Part shown: positions 26,638 to 35,037 of the stretch, piece by piece
How positions within the stretch are numbered: the first letter of the stretch is position 1
Layout of the letters: each line of letters begins with the position of its first letter
Source of the DNA: Salinimicrobium flavum
GTDB taxonomy: Bacteria > Bacteroidota > Bacteroidia > Flavobacteriales > Flavobacteriaceae
Assembly (NCBI RefSeq): GCF_042684505.1
Contig: NZ_JBHULT010000005.1
Coordinates: forward strand, 496,001 to 560,000
Direction: 5' to 3'
DNA length: 64,000 nt
Notes under the pieces: model-generated
The model's input: the letters and a program-made list of their open reading frames with translations, nothing else
Told to the model about the DNA's origin: nothing
Database searches by the model: none
Position numbers and translations under genes: made by a program

Positions 26638-26668
26638 AAAAAGGGGAGTTGCCGGTCGACTTCTCCCC
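26638..26668 (-). terminator. Intrinsic terminator of dapD
   Basis: Minus-strand GGGGAG (26668-26663) pairs with CTCCCC (26648-26643) and is followed by TTTTT (26642-26638). It lies 19 bp past the dapD stop. A second hairpin, GCTTCG-ATTATC-CGAAGC (26609-26626), follows before the GT9 gene. Confidence 0.75.
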
Positions 26669-26686
26669 ATTAGATCTAACATGGGA

Positions 26687-27502
26687 TTATACCGCCACGT
26701 TATACTCCCTCAATGCGTCATTGAGCGAGGTTTTCTTATTGGTGCTCTCCTTGCGTTTTCCAATGATCAGAGCACACGGCACCTGGTATTCTCCAGCAGG
26801 GAACTTTTTGGTATAGCTACCGGGAATCACCACAGATCTTGCCGGTACAAGACCTTTCATTTCTACCGGTTCTTCCCCGGTCACATCAATGATCTTGGTT
26901 GACGCGGTAAGGACCACATTAGCTCCCAGAACCGCTTCTTTTTCAACTTTTATACCTTCTACCACAATGCTCCTTGAGCCAAGGAAGGCATTATCTTCAA
27001 TAATAACGGGTGCAGCCTGCAGGGGTTCCAGCACTCCGCCAATTCCTACACCACCACTTAAATGTACATTCTTACCAATCTGCGCGCAGCTTCCTACGGT
27101 TGCCCAGGTGTCGACCATCGTGCCTTCATCAACATAAGCACCAATGTTCACGTAACTCGGCATCATGATCACTCCCTTGGAAATATAGGCGCCATGTCTT
27201 GCAACTGCGTTAGGTACCACCCTGATGCCTTTTTCTTTATATCCTCTCTTTAGAGGGATTTTATCATGGTATTCAAAGATACCTGCTTCCAGGGTTTCCA
27301 TCTTCTGGATGGGGAAATACAGCACCACGGCCTTCTTTACCCATTCGTTTACCTGCCAGCCGGAATTTACCGGTTCTGCGACACGTAGCTCTCCTGAATC
27401 CAGGAGTTCGATCACTTCCCTTATGGCCTTGATAGTGTAGCTGTCAGTCAGCAGTTCCCGGTTTTCCCAGGCGTTTTCTATAGTCTTCTGAAGTTTTTCC
27501 AT
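26687..27502 (-). CDS. dapD: Tetrahydrodipicolinate N-succinyltransferase
   Basis: Succinyl-CoA-dependent step of the succinylase route to meso-diaminopimelate and lysine, supplying peptidoglycan. The chain is 271 aa, the normal length. The left-handed beta-helix is shown by hexapeptide-like repeats (for example GVIMMPSYVNIGAYVDEGTMVDTWATVGSCAQIGKNVHLSGGVGIGGVL, about residues 110-160) with the acceptor-binding basic residues nearby. The N terminus LQKTIENAWENRELL matches the DapD helical domain. Start ATG at 27502. Monocistronic, with the terminator at 26638-26668 and a possible -7 element at 27579-27586. Confidence 0.96.
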   Translation of the reverse strand: MEKLQKTIENAWENRELLTDSYTIKAIREVIELLDSGELRVAEPVNSGWQVNEWVKKAVVLYFPIQKMETLEAGIFEYHDKIPLKRGYKEKGIRVVPNAVARHGAYISKGVIMMPSYVNIGAYVDEGTMVDTWATVGSCAQIGKNVHLSGGVGIGGVLEPLQAAPVIIEDNAFLGSRSIVVEGIKVEKEAVLGANVVLTASTKIIDVTGEEPVEMKGLVPARSVVIPGSYTKKFPAGEYQVPCALIIGKRKESTNKKTSLNDALREYNVAV

Positions 27503-27821
27503 ATCTTCTAATATTATATTCTAATTCTTATCTTCCGGTCGCTCCACTTTGCTTAGCCCGGTAAAAATTCCGGAGGTGCAAAAATAAAGATAGTTTTCTC
27601 TGCAGTCCATAGTTTTCAAAGCTTGTCAAAACAAATACCTCGGGAGTAATCTTTTATTTCACAAGGGGCTGGTTAGTTCTGAAAAAAAAGGGGTCAAACC
27701 CAAAGTGCCGGATCTTTTGCAAAGAAACAAAATTTATAAATAAAGTGGTGTCCGTCTCCTGCCTTGAGCTTTCCGCTTAATTTTTCATCTCGCATATAAA
27801 AACTATCTTTGCAAAAAAATA
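27503..27821. other. Divergent dapD/ruvX intergenic region with two -7 elements
   Basis: 319 bp between the dapD and ruvX starts, without a supported gene. Minus-strand TATTTTTG (27586-27579) could serve dapD, leaving a leader of about 70 nt. Plus-strand TATCTTTG (27804-27811) lies 10 bases before the ruvX ATG. Neither has a TTG at the ideal distance. Both match TAnnTTTG exactly. Confidence 0.5.
27804..27811 (+). promoter_or_regulatory. -7 element TATCTTTG for ruvX
   Basis: Exact TAnnTTTG, ending 10 bases before the ruvX ATG at 27822. No TTG about 20 bases upstream; a TTG occurs only 37 bases away. The leader would be very short. Confidence 0.5.
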
Positions 27822-28229
27822 ATGGGAAGGATTCTGGCACTTGATTTTGGACAAAAAAGGACGGGGATCGCGGTTACCGATGAGCTGCAGATCATCGCCT
27901 CCGGTCTTACCACTGTACCCACCTCTGAACTTTTGCCTTTCCTGAAAAAGTATTTTTCCGAAGAAAAGGTGGAAACCGTTTTGCTGGGAGAACCCAAACA
28001 AATGGATAACACCGCCTCACAAAGTGAAGTGCATATTCAGGAATTCCTGAAGAAATTTACCGAAGCTTTTCCAACAATGAACCTCGTAAGAGTAGATGAA
28101 CGTTTTACTTCCAAAATGGCCTTTCAATCCATGATCGACAGCGGACTCAAAAAGAAACAGCGAAAGAATAAAGCGCTGGTAGATGAGATCAGTGCGACGA
28201 TTATATTGCAGAGCTATCTTTATAGATGA
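27822..28229 (+). CDS. ruvX: Holliday junction resolvase-like protein RuvX (YqgF)
   Basis: RNase H-fold nuclease family thought to act on 16S rRNA precursor processing or Holliday junctions. Motifs: ILALDFGQKRTGIAVTDEL at residues 4-22 (first catalytic Asp), the second acidic residue in VLLGEPKQMD near residue 55-65, and VDERFTSKMA near residue 90-99 with its catalytic Glu/Arg. Length 135 aa is typical. The RuvX-Def pairing is standard in Bacteroidetes, but here a four-helix-bundle gene with terminal repeats lies between. Confidence 0.93.
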   Translation: MGRILALDFGQKRTGIAVTDELQIIASGLTTVPTSELLPFLKKYFSEEKVETVLLGEPKQMDNTASQSEVHIQEFLKKFTEAFPTMNLVRVDERFTSKMAFQSMIDSGLKKKQRKNKALVDEISATIILQSYLYR

Positions 28230-28236
28230 ATTTAGG

Positions 28237-28675
28237 ATTGAATATTTTTTATTGAATATTGAATATTGTCTCAATTGAATGAAACCAATATGAAAGAATT
28301 ACTCAAGAAGCGTTCAAATGTTTTTGCTCACAAATGTGTAAAATTAGCAATTGAACTACCTAAAAATAAATTAGGAGTTCATATTGAGGGGCAATTGATA
28401 AGATGTTCAACCTCAGTAGCAGCCAATTACAGAGCTGCATGCTTAGGACAATCTAAAAGAGCTTTTATTTCAAAATTAGGAATAGTAATTGAGGAAGCTG
28501 ATGAGAGCATTTTTTGGCTGGAGTTTTTAAGGGATGAAGATCTTGCGAAAAATGAAAAATTTTCAGAGATCCTTCAGGAAGCAAAGGAACTAACGTCAAT
28601 TTTTATCGCCAGCAGAATAACTGCTTTAAAAAATCTCAACAGCAAATAAAAAATATTCAATATTCAATATTCAAT
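28237..28675. mobile_element. Small element: four-helix-bundle gene between 17-bp inverted repeats
   Basis: A unit of about 440 bp inserted between ruvX and def. The outer 17 bp are a perfect inverted repeat (28237-28253 and 28645-28661, word ATTGAATATTTTTTATT), surrounded by repeated TTGAATATT words (28237-28268 and 28645-28675). The only gene is the four-helix-bundle ORF, whose stop codon lies inside the right arm. No transposase and no clear target duplication, so movement would need help in trans. Related genes are found inside 23S rRNA intervening sequences. Confidence 0.5.
28290..28649 (+). CDS. Four-helix bundle protein (S23/IVS family)
   Basis: A 119-aa all-helical protein of the family encoded in intervening sequences of 23S rRNA genes and related to the accessory protein Avd of diversity-generating retroelements. 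Diagnostic pattern: HIEGQLIRCSTSVAANYRAACLGQSKRAFISKLGIVIEEADESIFWLEF, which in the family forms helices 2 and 3 with a basic face. The start is taken as ATG 28290 (MKELLKKRSNV); a TTG at 28266 would add eight residues but lies in the left repeat. The protein may bind RNA or DNA as a pentamer in Avd; the role here is unknown. Confidence 0.8.
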   Translation: MKELLKKRSNVFAHKCVKLAIELPKNKLGVHIEGQLIRCSTSVAANYRAACLGQSKRAFISKLGIVIEEADESIFWLEFLRDEDLAKNEKFSEILQEAKELTSIFIASRITALKNLNSK

Positions 28676-28702
28676 TTTCGTTACACATTATACATTTAAG
28701 AA

Positions 28703-29293
28703 ATGATACTTCCAATAATAGCATACGGAGACCCGGTTTTAAGAAAGAAGGGAAAAGAAATTTCCCGGGATTACCCAAAACTTGATGAATTGATCGCAAA
28801 CATGTGGGAGACCATGTACAATGCCTTTGGTGTTGGGCTTGCAGCGCCCCAGGTGGGATTGCCTGTAAGGTTGTTCATGATCGATACTTCCCCATTTGCT
28901 GAAGATGAGGATCTTTCCGAAGAAGAAAAGAAGGAGCTTGAAGGACTTAAAAAGGTCTTTATTAATCCGGTCATTACAAAAGAAGAAGGTGATGAATGGG
29001 CTTTCAATGAGGGCTGTTTAAGTATTCCCGATGTAAGGGAGGATGTTTTCAGGAAACCGGAGATCACCATCGAATACTTTGACGAAAACTTCAATAAGTA
29101 TACAGAAAATTACAAGGGACTTGCCGCACGTGTGATACAGCACGAATATGACCATATTGAAGGGATTCTTTTCACCGATAAGCTCAGCAGTCTGAAAAAG
29201 CGGATAATTAAAGGGAAACTGGCAAATATCTCAAAAGGGAAGATCACTGTAGATTACCGCATGAGATTTCCCGAACTCAAAAAAGCGCGCTAA
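28703..29293 (+). CDS. def: Peptide deformylase
   Basis: Iron/zinc metalloprotease that removes the N-formyl group from nascent proteins. All three catalytic motifs are intact: GVGLAAPQVG (43-52), EGCLSIPD (103-110) and QHEYDH (146-151), giving the Cys and two His metal ligands and catalytic Glu. The 196-aa length is slightly longer than most because of the acidic insert ADEDLSEEEKKELEG-like stretch at residues 66-82, common in this phylum. It precedes DUF5606 and mazG. ATG at 28703. Confidence 0.96.
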   Translation: MILPIIAYGDPVLRKKGKEISRDYPKLDELIANMWETMYNAFGVGLAAPQVGLPVRLFMIDTSPFAEDEDLSEEEKKELEGLKKVFINPVITKEEGDEWAFNEGCLSIPDVREDVFRKPEITIEYFDENFNKYTENYKGLAARVIQHEYDHIEGILFTDKLSSLKKRIIKGKLANISKGKITVDYRMRFPELKKAR

Positions 29294-29353
29294 TTAGTTT
29301 TGTTATTTAGAGCAGACATGTGATATTTGCTATCCAAAAAATTAAATCGACCT

Positions 29354-29788
29354 ATGAAATTAGATAAAGTGATGTCAATTTCCGGGAAACCGGGACTTTA
29401 TGAATTAAAAACCCAGACTCGCGGCGGATTTGTAGCTGAATCAATGCTTGACGGAAAAAAGATCACCGTGAACCTGCGTCACAATGTGAGCCTGCTAAGC
29501 GAGATCGCCATTTATACCTATACCGAAGAAGTGCCTTTACGCGAGGTGTTTCAGAAAATCCAGGAAAAGGAGAACGGGGAGGAGGCCATAAGCCACAAGG
29601 AATCTAAAAACAAGCTGGAGGAGTATTTCAGCGATGTGTTGCCAGATTACGACGAGGACCGGGTCTATACCAGTGATATCAAAAAGATCATCCAGTGGTA
29701 CAACCTGCTGGTGAGCAAAGGTGTTACCGACTTCACCAAACCTGAGGACGAAAAGAAAGACGAAAAGGAATCTGACGAGGAAGAATAG
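29354..29788 (+). CDS. DUF5606 domain protein
   Basis: Bacteroidetes-specific protein of unknown function, 144 aa. N-terminal domain MKLDKVMSISGKPGLYEL (residues 1-18) with a beta-strand-rich core (TRGGFVAESMLDGKKITVNL), then a helical region (FQKIQEKENG to QWYNLLVSKGVTDF) and an acidic tail (EKKDEKESDEEE). The ATG at 29354 matches the family N terminus; an upstream ATG at 29327 would add nine residues. Typically co-located with def and ruvX, suggesting a translation-linked role, but none is established. Confidence 0.85.
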   Translation: MKLDKVMSISGKPGLYELKTQTRGGFVAESMLDGKKITVNLRHNVSLLSEIAIYTYTEEVPLREVFQKIQEKENGEEAISHKESKNKLEEYFSDVLPDYDEDRVYTSDIKKIIQWYNLLVSKGVTDFTKPEDEKKDEKESDEEE

Positions 29789-29805
29789 AACTTCATAATT
29801 TTTTT

Positions 29806-29875
29806 GGTCCGGCTGCAAAGATGAATGGTCTCTACTAAAAAGGTTCTTCAGCATCTTTCCAGCCGGATCTTTATT
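29806..29875 (+). terminator. Long imperfect stem-loop after the DUF5606 gene
   Basis: Arms 29806-29823 and 29852-29869, 18 nt each with 16 matches plus a G-T wobble (core GGCTG/CAGCC), 28-nt loop, followed by TTTATTT. It begins 17 bp after the DUF5606 stop and probably ends the def-DUF5606 transcript before mazG. Confidence 0.6.
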
Positions 29876-29928
29876 TAAACAAAGTTCTCAAAAAAGCTTC
29901 TTACCTTGCCTTTTTTAAAATATAATCT

Positions 29929-30702
29929 ATGAATTCCCGCCAAGATCAACTCAAAGCTTTTGACCGTCTACTTACCATAATGGATGAACTTAGGGAGCAG
30001 TGTCCCTGGGACCGGAAGCAGACCCTGCAGTCGCTGCGACACCTTACTATTGAGGAGACCTATGAACTCGGTGATGCCATCCTTGACAATGATCTGCAGG
30101 AGGTGAAGAAGGAGTTGGGTGACCTGTTGCTACACATTGTTTTCTATTCCAAAATAGGCAGTGAGACGAATGATTTTGACATCGCCGATGTGGCCAACGA
30201 GATCTCCGAAAAATTGATAAGCAGGCATCCTCATATTTACAGTGATGTAAAGGTGGAGAATGAAGAGGATGTAAAACGCAACTGGGAACAGCTAAAGCTT
30301 AAGGAAGGAAAAAAGAGCGTTCTGGAAGGAGTGCCTGCTTCATTACCTGCACTGGTGAAAGCAAGTCGTATACAGGATAAAGTTGCGGGAGTAGGATTTG
30401 ACTGGGAAGAGCCACAACAGGTTTTTGAAAAGCTGAAGGAAGAACTCGCAGAACTGCAGCATGAAATAGAAGAGAACAACAGGGAAAAGATCGAAGCAGA
30501 ATTTGGCGACGTTCTTTTCAGTATGATCAATTATGCTAGGTTCCTAAAAGTGAACCCGGAAGACGCCCTGGAGCGTACCAATAAAAAATTCATCAAACGT
30601 TTCCAGTACCTTGAAGCAAAAGCAAAGGAACAGAACAGGGAGCTACGGGATATGACCCTGGGTGAAATGGATGTATTCTGGGAAGAGGCGAAACGCTTGT
30701 AA
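29929..30702 (+). CDS. mazG: Nucleoside triphosphate pyrophosphohydrolase MazG
   Basis: All-alpha NTP pyrophosphatase that sanitises nucleotide pools and affects ppGpp levels under starvation. The 257-aa protein has two MazG domains: the first with QCPWDRKQTLQSLRHLTIEETYEL (near residues 23-47) and a second around VGFDWEEPQQVFEKLKEELAEL (about 143-165) with the metal motif E-x2-E-x12-E-x2-D (EIEENNREKIEAEFGDVLF). ATG at 29929 follows an AT-rich spacer. A bidirectional terminator at 30723-30759 separates it from the convergent DUF349 gene. Confidence 0.93.
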   Translation: MNSRQDQLKAFDRLLTIMDELREQCPWDRKQTLQSLRHLTIEETYELGDAILDNDLQEVKKELGDLLLHIVFYSKIGSETNDFDIADVANEISEKLISRHPHIYSDVKVENEEDVKRNWEQLKLKEGKKSVLEGVPASLPALVKASRIQDKVAGVGFDWEEPQQVFEKLKEELAELQHEIEENNREKIEAEFGDVLFSMINYARFLKVNPEDALERTNKKFIKRFQYLEAKAKEQNRELRDMTLGEMDVFWEEAKRL

Positions 30703-30722
30703 ACCCTCCATAAAAAGCTATA

Positions 30723-30759
30723 AAAAAAGCCCTTTGACCTAAGACCAAAGGGCTTTTTT
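30723..30759. terminator. Bidirectional terminator between mazG and the DUF349 gene
   Basis: Perfect 14-bp stem: AAAAAAGCCCTTTG (30723-30736) pairs with CAAAGGGCTTTTTT (30746-30759), with a 9-nt loop and A/T tracts on both sides. It serves mazG on the plus strand and the DUF349 gene on the minus strand. Confidence 0.85.
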
Positions 30760-30776
30760 GTTCCGCAGAAAAAAAG

Positions 30777-33173
30777 TTAATCTTCGTAAAGTGATTTTAC
30801 CTTCTGCAGTTTCTCCTTCCAGATCCTGAGCTGTTCGCGGTGATCTGCTATGTTCTTATGTACTTCCTGTACCAGGGGATTGTCATCATCAACATTAGAG
30901 AAGAACTGCAGGTTGTTCTCCAACTGGCGTATCTCTGCTTTGGTTTCTTCTACCTTCTTGGTAAGGAAATAATGTTCATTGTCGAGCTTGCGGTTATCAT
31001 CAGACTCTTCGAGGGCCTGTACCTTGTTCTCATATTTGAGCATCTCGGTCTGCTTCTTGTCCATATCCAGCTTGTCAAAAGCCTGGTCAAGCGCCTTATT
31101 GAATTTGCCTTCAATGTATCGCTTAGTTTGAGGAACCCTCCCAATCTTCTTCCATTCTTCAATGTAATTCTTGATAGTTGGCAGGTCTTTTTTTCGGTCC
31201 CCGGAAAGTTCGGTGCTTTTTAATTTGTCAAGAAGGTCTTTTTTCTTGTCAAAAGCTTCGTTCTCTTCCTGATTTTCTTCGCTTTTTGAAGCATGGAACC
31301 TTTCAAAGTAATGATTACAGGCAGCCTTGAATTGCTTCCAGATCTTGTCGCTATCCTTTCGGGGTACATGACCAATGTTTTTCCAGTCATTCTGGATCTT
31401 CTTCATGAGTGGGGTTGTAGCCTTGAAATCCTCACTGTCTTTATTGTCTTCGGCGATCTTAACCAGTTCCAGCTTTTTCTCCAGGTTTTCATACTGGTCT
31501 TTTTTCTGGTTCTTGTAGAAAGAATTCTTGTTGCGGTTAAAGGTTCGTACCACCTCCTTGAATTTCTTCCAGGTTTGATCGTTTACACTGCGCGGTACTT
31601 TTCCTGCCTGGAAGAACTGCTCCCTTAGGGCCTCAACTTCCTTGATCTTTTGCTGCCATTGCTTGTGCGCGCTGTAATTGGCCTCAGCCAGCTGACTTAA
31701 TTGTTCAATGATCTCCTCTTTTTTCTCAAGGTTCTTCTCGAAATCTTTTTCCAGCTGTTCAAAATATTCCTGTCGCTTATCATGGATCTTTCTGGTGGCA
31801 TCACTAAACTTCTGCCATATCTCATCCCTGTATTCCTTTTCTACCGGGCCAAGGTCTTCCTTCCACATTTTGTGGAGCATTTGAAGTTCCCTGAAGGCCC
31901 TGTTGGTGTCCTGCTCCTGGGTGAGTTCCTCTGCACGGGAAATGATCTTCAGCTTTTGCTCAAGGTTGTGTTTAAAGTCAAGGTCTCTGAATTCGCGGTT
32001 AAGGTGCAGAAAGTCGTAAAAATTTTCTACATGGTGGTGGTAGGTATTCCAGACGGTATTGTACTTGTCCCGCGGAATGGCGCCGGCAGTCTTCCACCTG
32101 TCCTGCAGGTCCTTGAAATGTTTATAGGTAGTATTGATGTTTTCTTCCACATCAATAAGACCTTTAAGTTCCTCGATGATCTCCAGTCTTTTTTCAAGGT
32201 TCTGGTTGAGGTCTTGCTTTAACTGCTGGTAATATTTATTCCTTTTTTCCTTGTAATCGAAATACAGGGAATTAAAGCGTTTTTTGAGGGGAGTGGAGTA
32301 GTGGAAGTCAATGATATTGCCACCTGCTGCCAGGAATTCTTCCTTTTTCTCCTCAACTTCTTCATCAAATTTTGCATTGAACTCTGCACGAATTTCTTCC
32401 ACGTGTTCCTTGAGAGCCTGGACCTTTTCTTTTTTAACGAGTTTTTCAAGCTCATCTGTCAAAGCTTCCTTGCTCATGGCGTGGTAGTCCTTCTTTTCGA
32501 TCCCATGACGTTCCCCGGCACTCTCATCTTCACTGTCTTCGGCTACTGCGTCATCCAGTTCGGTTTGAGCATCTTTCGGTTTTTTCGGAGATGACTCTGC
32601 AGAATCATCTTCTTCCTCTGCGTCTTCTTCTTTTTCGTCCCCATCTTCGCCGTCTCCCGGTTCCTTGCTGGCGCTTTCTTCTGGCTTCTGAGAAATTTTT
32701 TCTTCCTCTTCACCTTTTTCTGCGTCAACTTTTTTGGTTACCGCTGCGGGTTTTTCCTTTTCGTCTCCTGCGCTGTCTTCAGGTTTTTGAGAAATTTTAT
32801 TTTCCTCTTCACCTTTTTCTGCGTCAACCTTTTTGGTTACCTCTTCGGGTTTTTCCTTCTTGTTGTTTGCGCTATCTTCAGGTTGCTGAGAATCTCCTTT
32901 TTCCTCTTCACCATCTTCATCACCTTCAAGTCCTGCTTCAGGAGAGGATACGGCACCTGCACTATGACGGCCTTCCCCGGCTTTGGCTTCATCTACCATT
33001 GCATCGCTTATAGGGTCATCATTGTTATCCTCGTCTTTTCCACCGGTAGGTTGCTCCACAATATTTTCTGCCGGCTGCGCGGTTTCCGGTTGTTCCTTTT
33101 CACTCTTGTTCACAGGGTTCTGATCTTCATTTTTCGGAAGGTCTTTTTCCGGCAGGTTCTCTTTCTCAGACAT
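30777..33173 (-). CDS. DUF349 repeat protein with acidic, internally repeated N terminus
   Basis: Large coiled-coil protein of unknown function, 798 aa from ATG 33173 (TTG 33182 would add three residues). The N-terminal 220 residues are acidic and low-complexity, with a 33-residue unit present about 2.5 times (encoded at 32671-32925, 99-nt period). From about residue 270 there are five to six DUF349 repeats of about 75 residues, each with the pattern W-x-x-[F/Y]-x(n)-[F/Y]-[F/Y], for example FSDATRKIHDKRQEYFEQL. The family is linked to cell morphology and stress in some lineages, but without a defined mechanism. Follows aroE after 108 bp. Confidence 0.88.
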   Translation of the reverse strand: MSEKENLPEKDLPKNEDQNPVNKSEKEQPETAQPAENIVEQPTGGKDEDNNDDPISDAMVDEAKAGEGRHSAGAVSSPEAGLEGDEDGEEEKGDSQQPEDSANNKKEKPEEVTKKVDAEKGEEENKISQKPEDSAGDEKEKPAAVTKKVDAEKGEEEEKISQKPEESASKEPGDGEDGDEKEEDAEEEDDSAESSPKKPKDAQTELDDAVAEDSEDESAGERHGIEKKDYHAMSKEALTDELEKLVKKEKVQALKEHVEEIRAEFNAKFDEEVEEKKEEFLAAGGNIIDFHYSTPLKKRFNSLYFDYKEKRNKYYQQLKQDLNQNLEKRLEIIEELKGLIDVEENINTTYKHFKDLQDRWKTAGAIPRDKYNTVWNTYHHHVENFYDFLHLNREFRDLDFKHNLEQKLKIISRAEELTQEQDTNRAFRELQMLHKMWKEDLGPVEKEYRDEIWQKFSDATRKIHDKRQEYFEQLEKDFEKNLEKKEEIIEQLSQLAEANYSAHKQWQQKIKEVEALREQFFQAGKVPRSVNDQTWKKFKEVVRTFNRNKNSFYKNQKKDQYENLEKKLELVKIAEDNKDSEDFKATTPLMKKIQNDWKNIGHVPRKDSDKIWKQFKAACNHYFERFHASKSEENQEENEAFDKKKDLLDKLKSTELSGDRKKDLPTIKNYIEEWKKIGRVPQTKRYIEGKFNKALDQAFDKLDMDKKQTEMLKYENKVQALEESDDNRKLDNEHYFLTKKVEETKAEIRQLENNLQFFSNVDDDNPLVQEVHKNIADHREQLRIWKEKLQKVKSLYED
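32671..32925. repeat. 99-bp tandem repeat inside the DUF349 gene
   Basis: Three successive units begin with GCGCT at 32671, 32770 and 32869, an exact 99-bp period; the third is partial. The unit is 33 codons, so copy-number change stays in frame. It encodes part of the acidic N-terminal linker. Confidence 0.75.
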
Positions 33174-33281
33174 ATCTTTCAATGTTAGGGTTCGTCAATC
33201 TTTTTATAATCCTGAAAGATAATAACTCCCGTAAAACCTAACAAGGGTTTGGAAGTATTTGTGAACCTAATAACTGCCTGT

Positions 33282-34022
33282 TTAGCTGCTGCTTTTATTC
33301 CAGATCTCCCAGGCCTTTTCAGCCTGAAATTCCAGCATTTTTTGTCCGTTAACTACGGTAGCACCCTGTAAAAGGGCAAGTTCCATTAGTTTTGTTGTAG
33401 GCGGATTGTAGATAAGGTCAAAGACCAAATGTTGTGTAGTAAGGAATTGTATCGGAATATCGGGGTATTCTTCGGTCTTGGGGGAAGTGCCCAGGGGAGT
33501 GGTGTTGACCACTACGGTGTATTCCTGCAGGATCTCTTCGGAAAGATCTTCATAGGAAATTGTATTTCGGGAAGCTGTTCTTGAAACGAAAGCTGGTTGA
33601 AGCCCCAGGCTTTTTAATCCATGATTCACTGCTTTTGAAGCCCCGCCGGTTCCCAGAATGAGCGCTTTTGTATGCGCAGGCTTCAGGTGTGGCCCAATGG
33701 CTTCAATAAAGCCCCAAAGATCTGTATTGTAACCGGTGAGGGTGCCGTCTTGATTTACCTTTATTGTATTTACCGCCCCAATTTCCGCAGCAATGGGATC
33801 CATAGAGTCCAGATAAGGGATTATGGCTTCTTTGTAAGGGATGGTGACATTAAATCCTACCGGCTGAGGATTGGTCTTCAGGACGTCGGGAAATTCAGAA
33901 ATATCCTGCAGGTCAAAATTCTCATAAATGGCGTCGATCTTTTCCCGGCTGAACTTTTTGGTAAAATATCCGCGGGAAAAAGAGTAGGAAATATTCCTGC
34001 CAATAAGTCCAAACCTACGCAT
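33282..34022 (-). CDS. aroE: Shikimate dehydrogenase
   Basis: NADPH-dependent reduction of 3-dehydroshikimate in aromatic amino-acid synthesis. From the ATG at 34022 the chain is 246 aa. Active-site motifs: NVTIPYK (58-64, catalytic K64), the GYNTD catalytic Asp (D101), and the NADP-binding GTGGASK (124-130). The ATG overlaps the stop of the upstream DUF368 gene (ATGCGTAG), showing translational coupling; an upstream in-frame start at 34046 would overlap more and lacks support. Linked with DUF368 and TPR genes in a minus-strand operon. Confidence 0.95.
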   Translation of the reverse strand: MRRFGLIGRNISYSFSRGYFTKKFSREKIDAIYENFDLQDISEFPDVLKTNPQPVGFNVTIPYKEAIIPYLDSMDPIAAEIGAVNTIKVNQDGTLTGYNTDLWGFIEAIGPHLKPAHTKALILGTGGASKAVNHGLKSLGLQPAFVSRTASRNTISYEDLSEEILQEYTVVVNTTPLGTSPKTEEYPDIPIQFLTTQHLVFDLIYNPPTTKLMELALLQGATVVNGQKMLEFQAEKAWEIWNKSSS

Positions 34023-35037
34023 TGAGTCTTTTGTTTCTGTGTTCATACCAGCCCAGCCACATCACCAGCAGGGCTCCTAAAATAATAAAAATCGTGGCGA
34101 TCCAGGTTTCCATTGCCATAAGGTCCGGCCAGTAACGGTAATAATTATCAATGATCTGGTTGCCGCTCTTGTCCAATAAAACAGTGCCGTCTGCAGCTTT
34201 TCTGTAGATCTCATCCTTCCAGGGCCACACCACCCCCAAAGAACCGGTAATGAAACCTATGATCACAGCGAAGGTCGCATTCTTGTAATGTTTCAGAAGA
34301 TATCCCAGAATATGTGAGAGGCTTACCAAGCCTGCCAGCGATCCCAGGGTAAAGACCGCCAGGACCTTGAGCATTCTGATCCTTTCTTCATCCTGAAGAA
34401 AGGAGAAATCCCAGGCCGTTATATCTACCATAGATTCATAAAGCGCGTTGACAGAATCTACCAAAAGGAGTACATAGTTGCCCAGCAGGATCAGGATAAA
34501 AGATCCCGATAAACCAGGTAAGGTCATACCCGAGACCCCTATGATCCCACAGAGAAAAACGAACCAGAGATTGTCATTTTCGGCGGCCGGCTCCAGCCAG
34601 CTTATGCTCGCCCCGGCGATGATGCCCAGTACGGCAAAAGTGATATATTTTTTATTCCAGCCTTCAAAATCCTTACTAATGTAAAAGATCGATCCCAGGA
34701 TCATTCCGAAGAAAGAGGCCCATACGTAGAGTTCATACTGGGTGAGCAGGTAATCCAGCAGCAGGGAGACCGAGAAATAACTTATGAGCATCCCCAGGAT
34801 AAGTAGGAGCAGGAACTTCGCGTTGGTATAGTAGTAAAGGCTTCGAAAACGGCCGTTGATAAGGAGTTTGAAGGAGTTGTAATTGATCCTTTTGAGGGAA
34901 AAAATGAATTCTTCGTAGAAACCCGCCACGAATGCGATCACTCCTCCTGAAACTCCGGGCACTTTGTTGGCTGCGCCCATGGCAAGGCCTTTTAAGACCA
35001 GAAAGAATTTATCACTAAACGTCCTGGTTTTCTCCAT
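34015..35037 (-). CDS. DUF368 membrane protein (PopT-like), second copy
   Basis: Multi-spanning membrane protein, 340 aa, of the DUF368 family, which has recently been assigned a polyprenyl-phosphate transport (lipid carrier recycling) function. The N terminus LVLKGLAMGAANKVPGVSGGVIAFVAG (residues 13-39) and the PGLSGSFILILLGNYVLLL block (near residue 170) are the two inverted-topology signatures (PGVSGG and GxSGS) of the family; about nine transmembrane helices. It is a tandem paralogue of the preceding gene, which overlaps it by 23 bp. Catalyses undecaprenyl-phosphate translocation by family inference, important for peptidoglycan and O-antigen synthesis. Confidence 0.88.
   Translation of the reverse strand: MEKTRTFSDKFFLVLKGLAMGAANKVPGVSGGVIAFVAGFYEEFIFSLKRINYNSFKLLINGRFRSLYYYTNAKFLLLLILGMLISYFSVSLLLDYLLTQYELYVWASFFGMILGSIFYISKDFEGWNKKYITFAVLGIIAGASISWLEPAAENDNLWFVFLCGIIGVSGMTLPGLSGSFILILLGNYVLLLVDSVNALYESMVDITAWDFSFLQDEERIRMLKVLAVFTLGSLAGLVSLSHILGYLLKHYKNATFAVIIGFITGSLGVVWPWKDEIYRKAADGTVLLDKSGNQIIDNYYRYWPDLMAMETWIATIFIILGALLVMWLGWYEHRNKRLNA

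Noticed and set aside
28237..28675. Target-site duplication around the four-helix element
   Set aside because: No convincing direct repeat was seen outside the inverted arms; AT-rich flanks make short matches meaningless.
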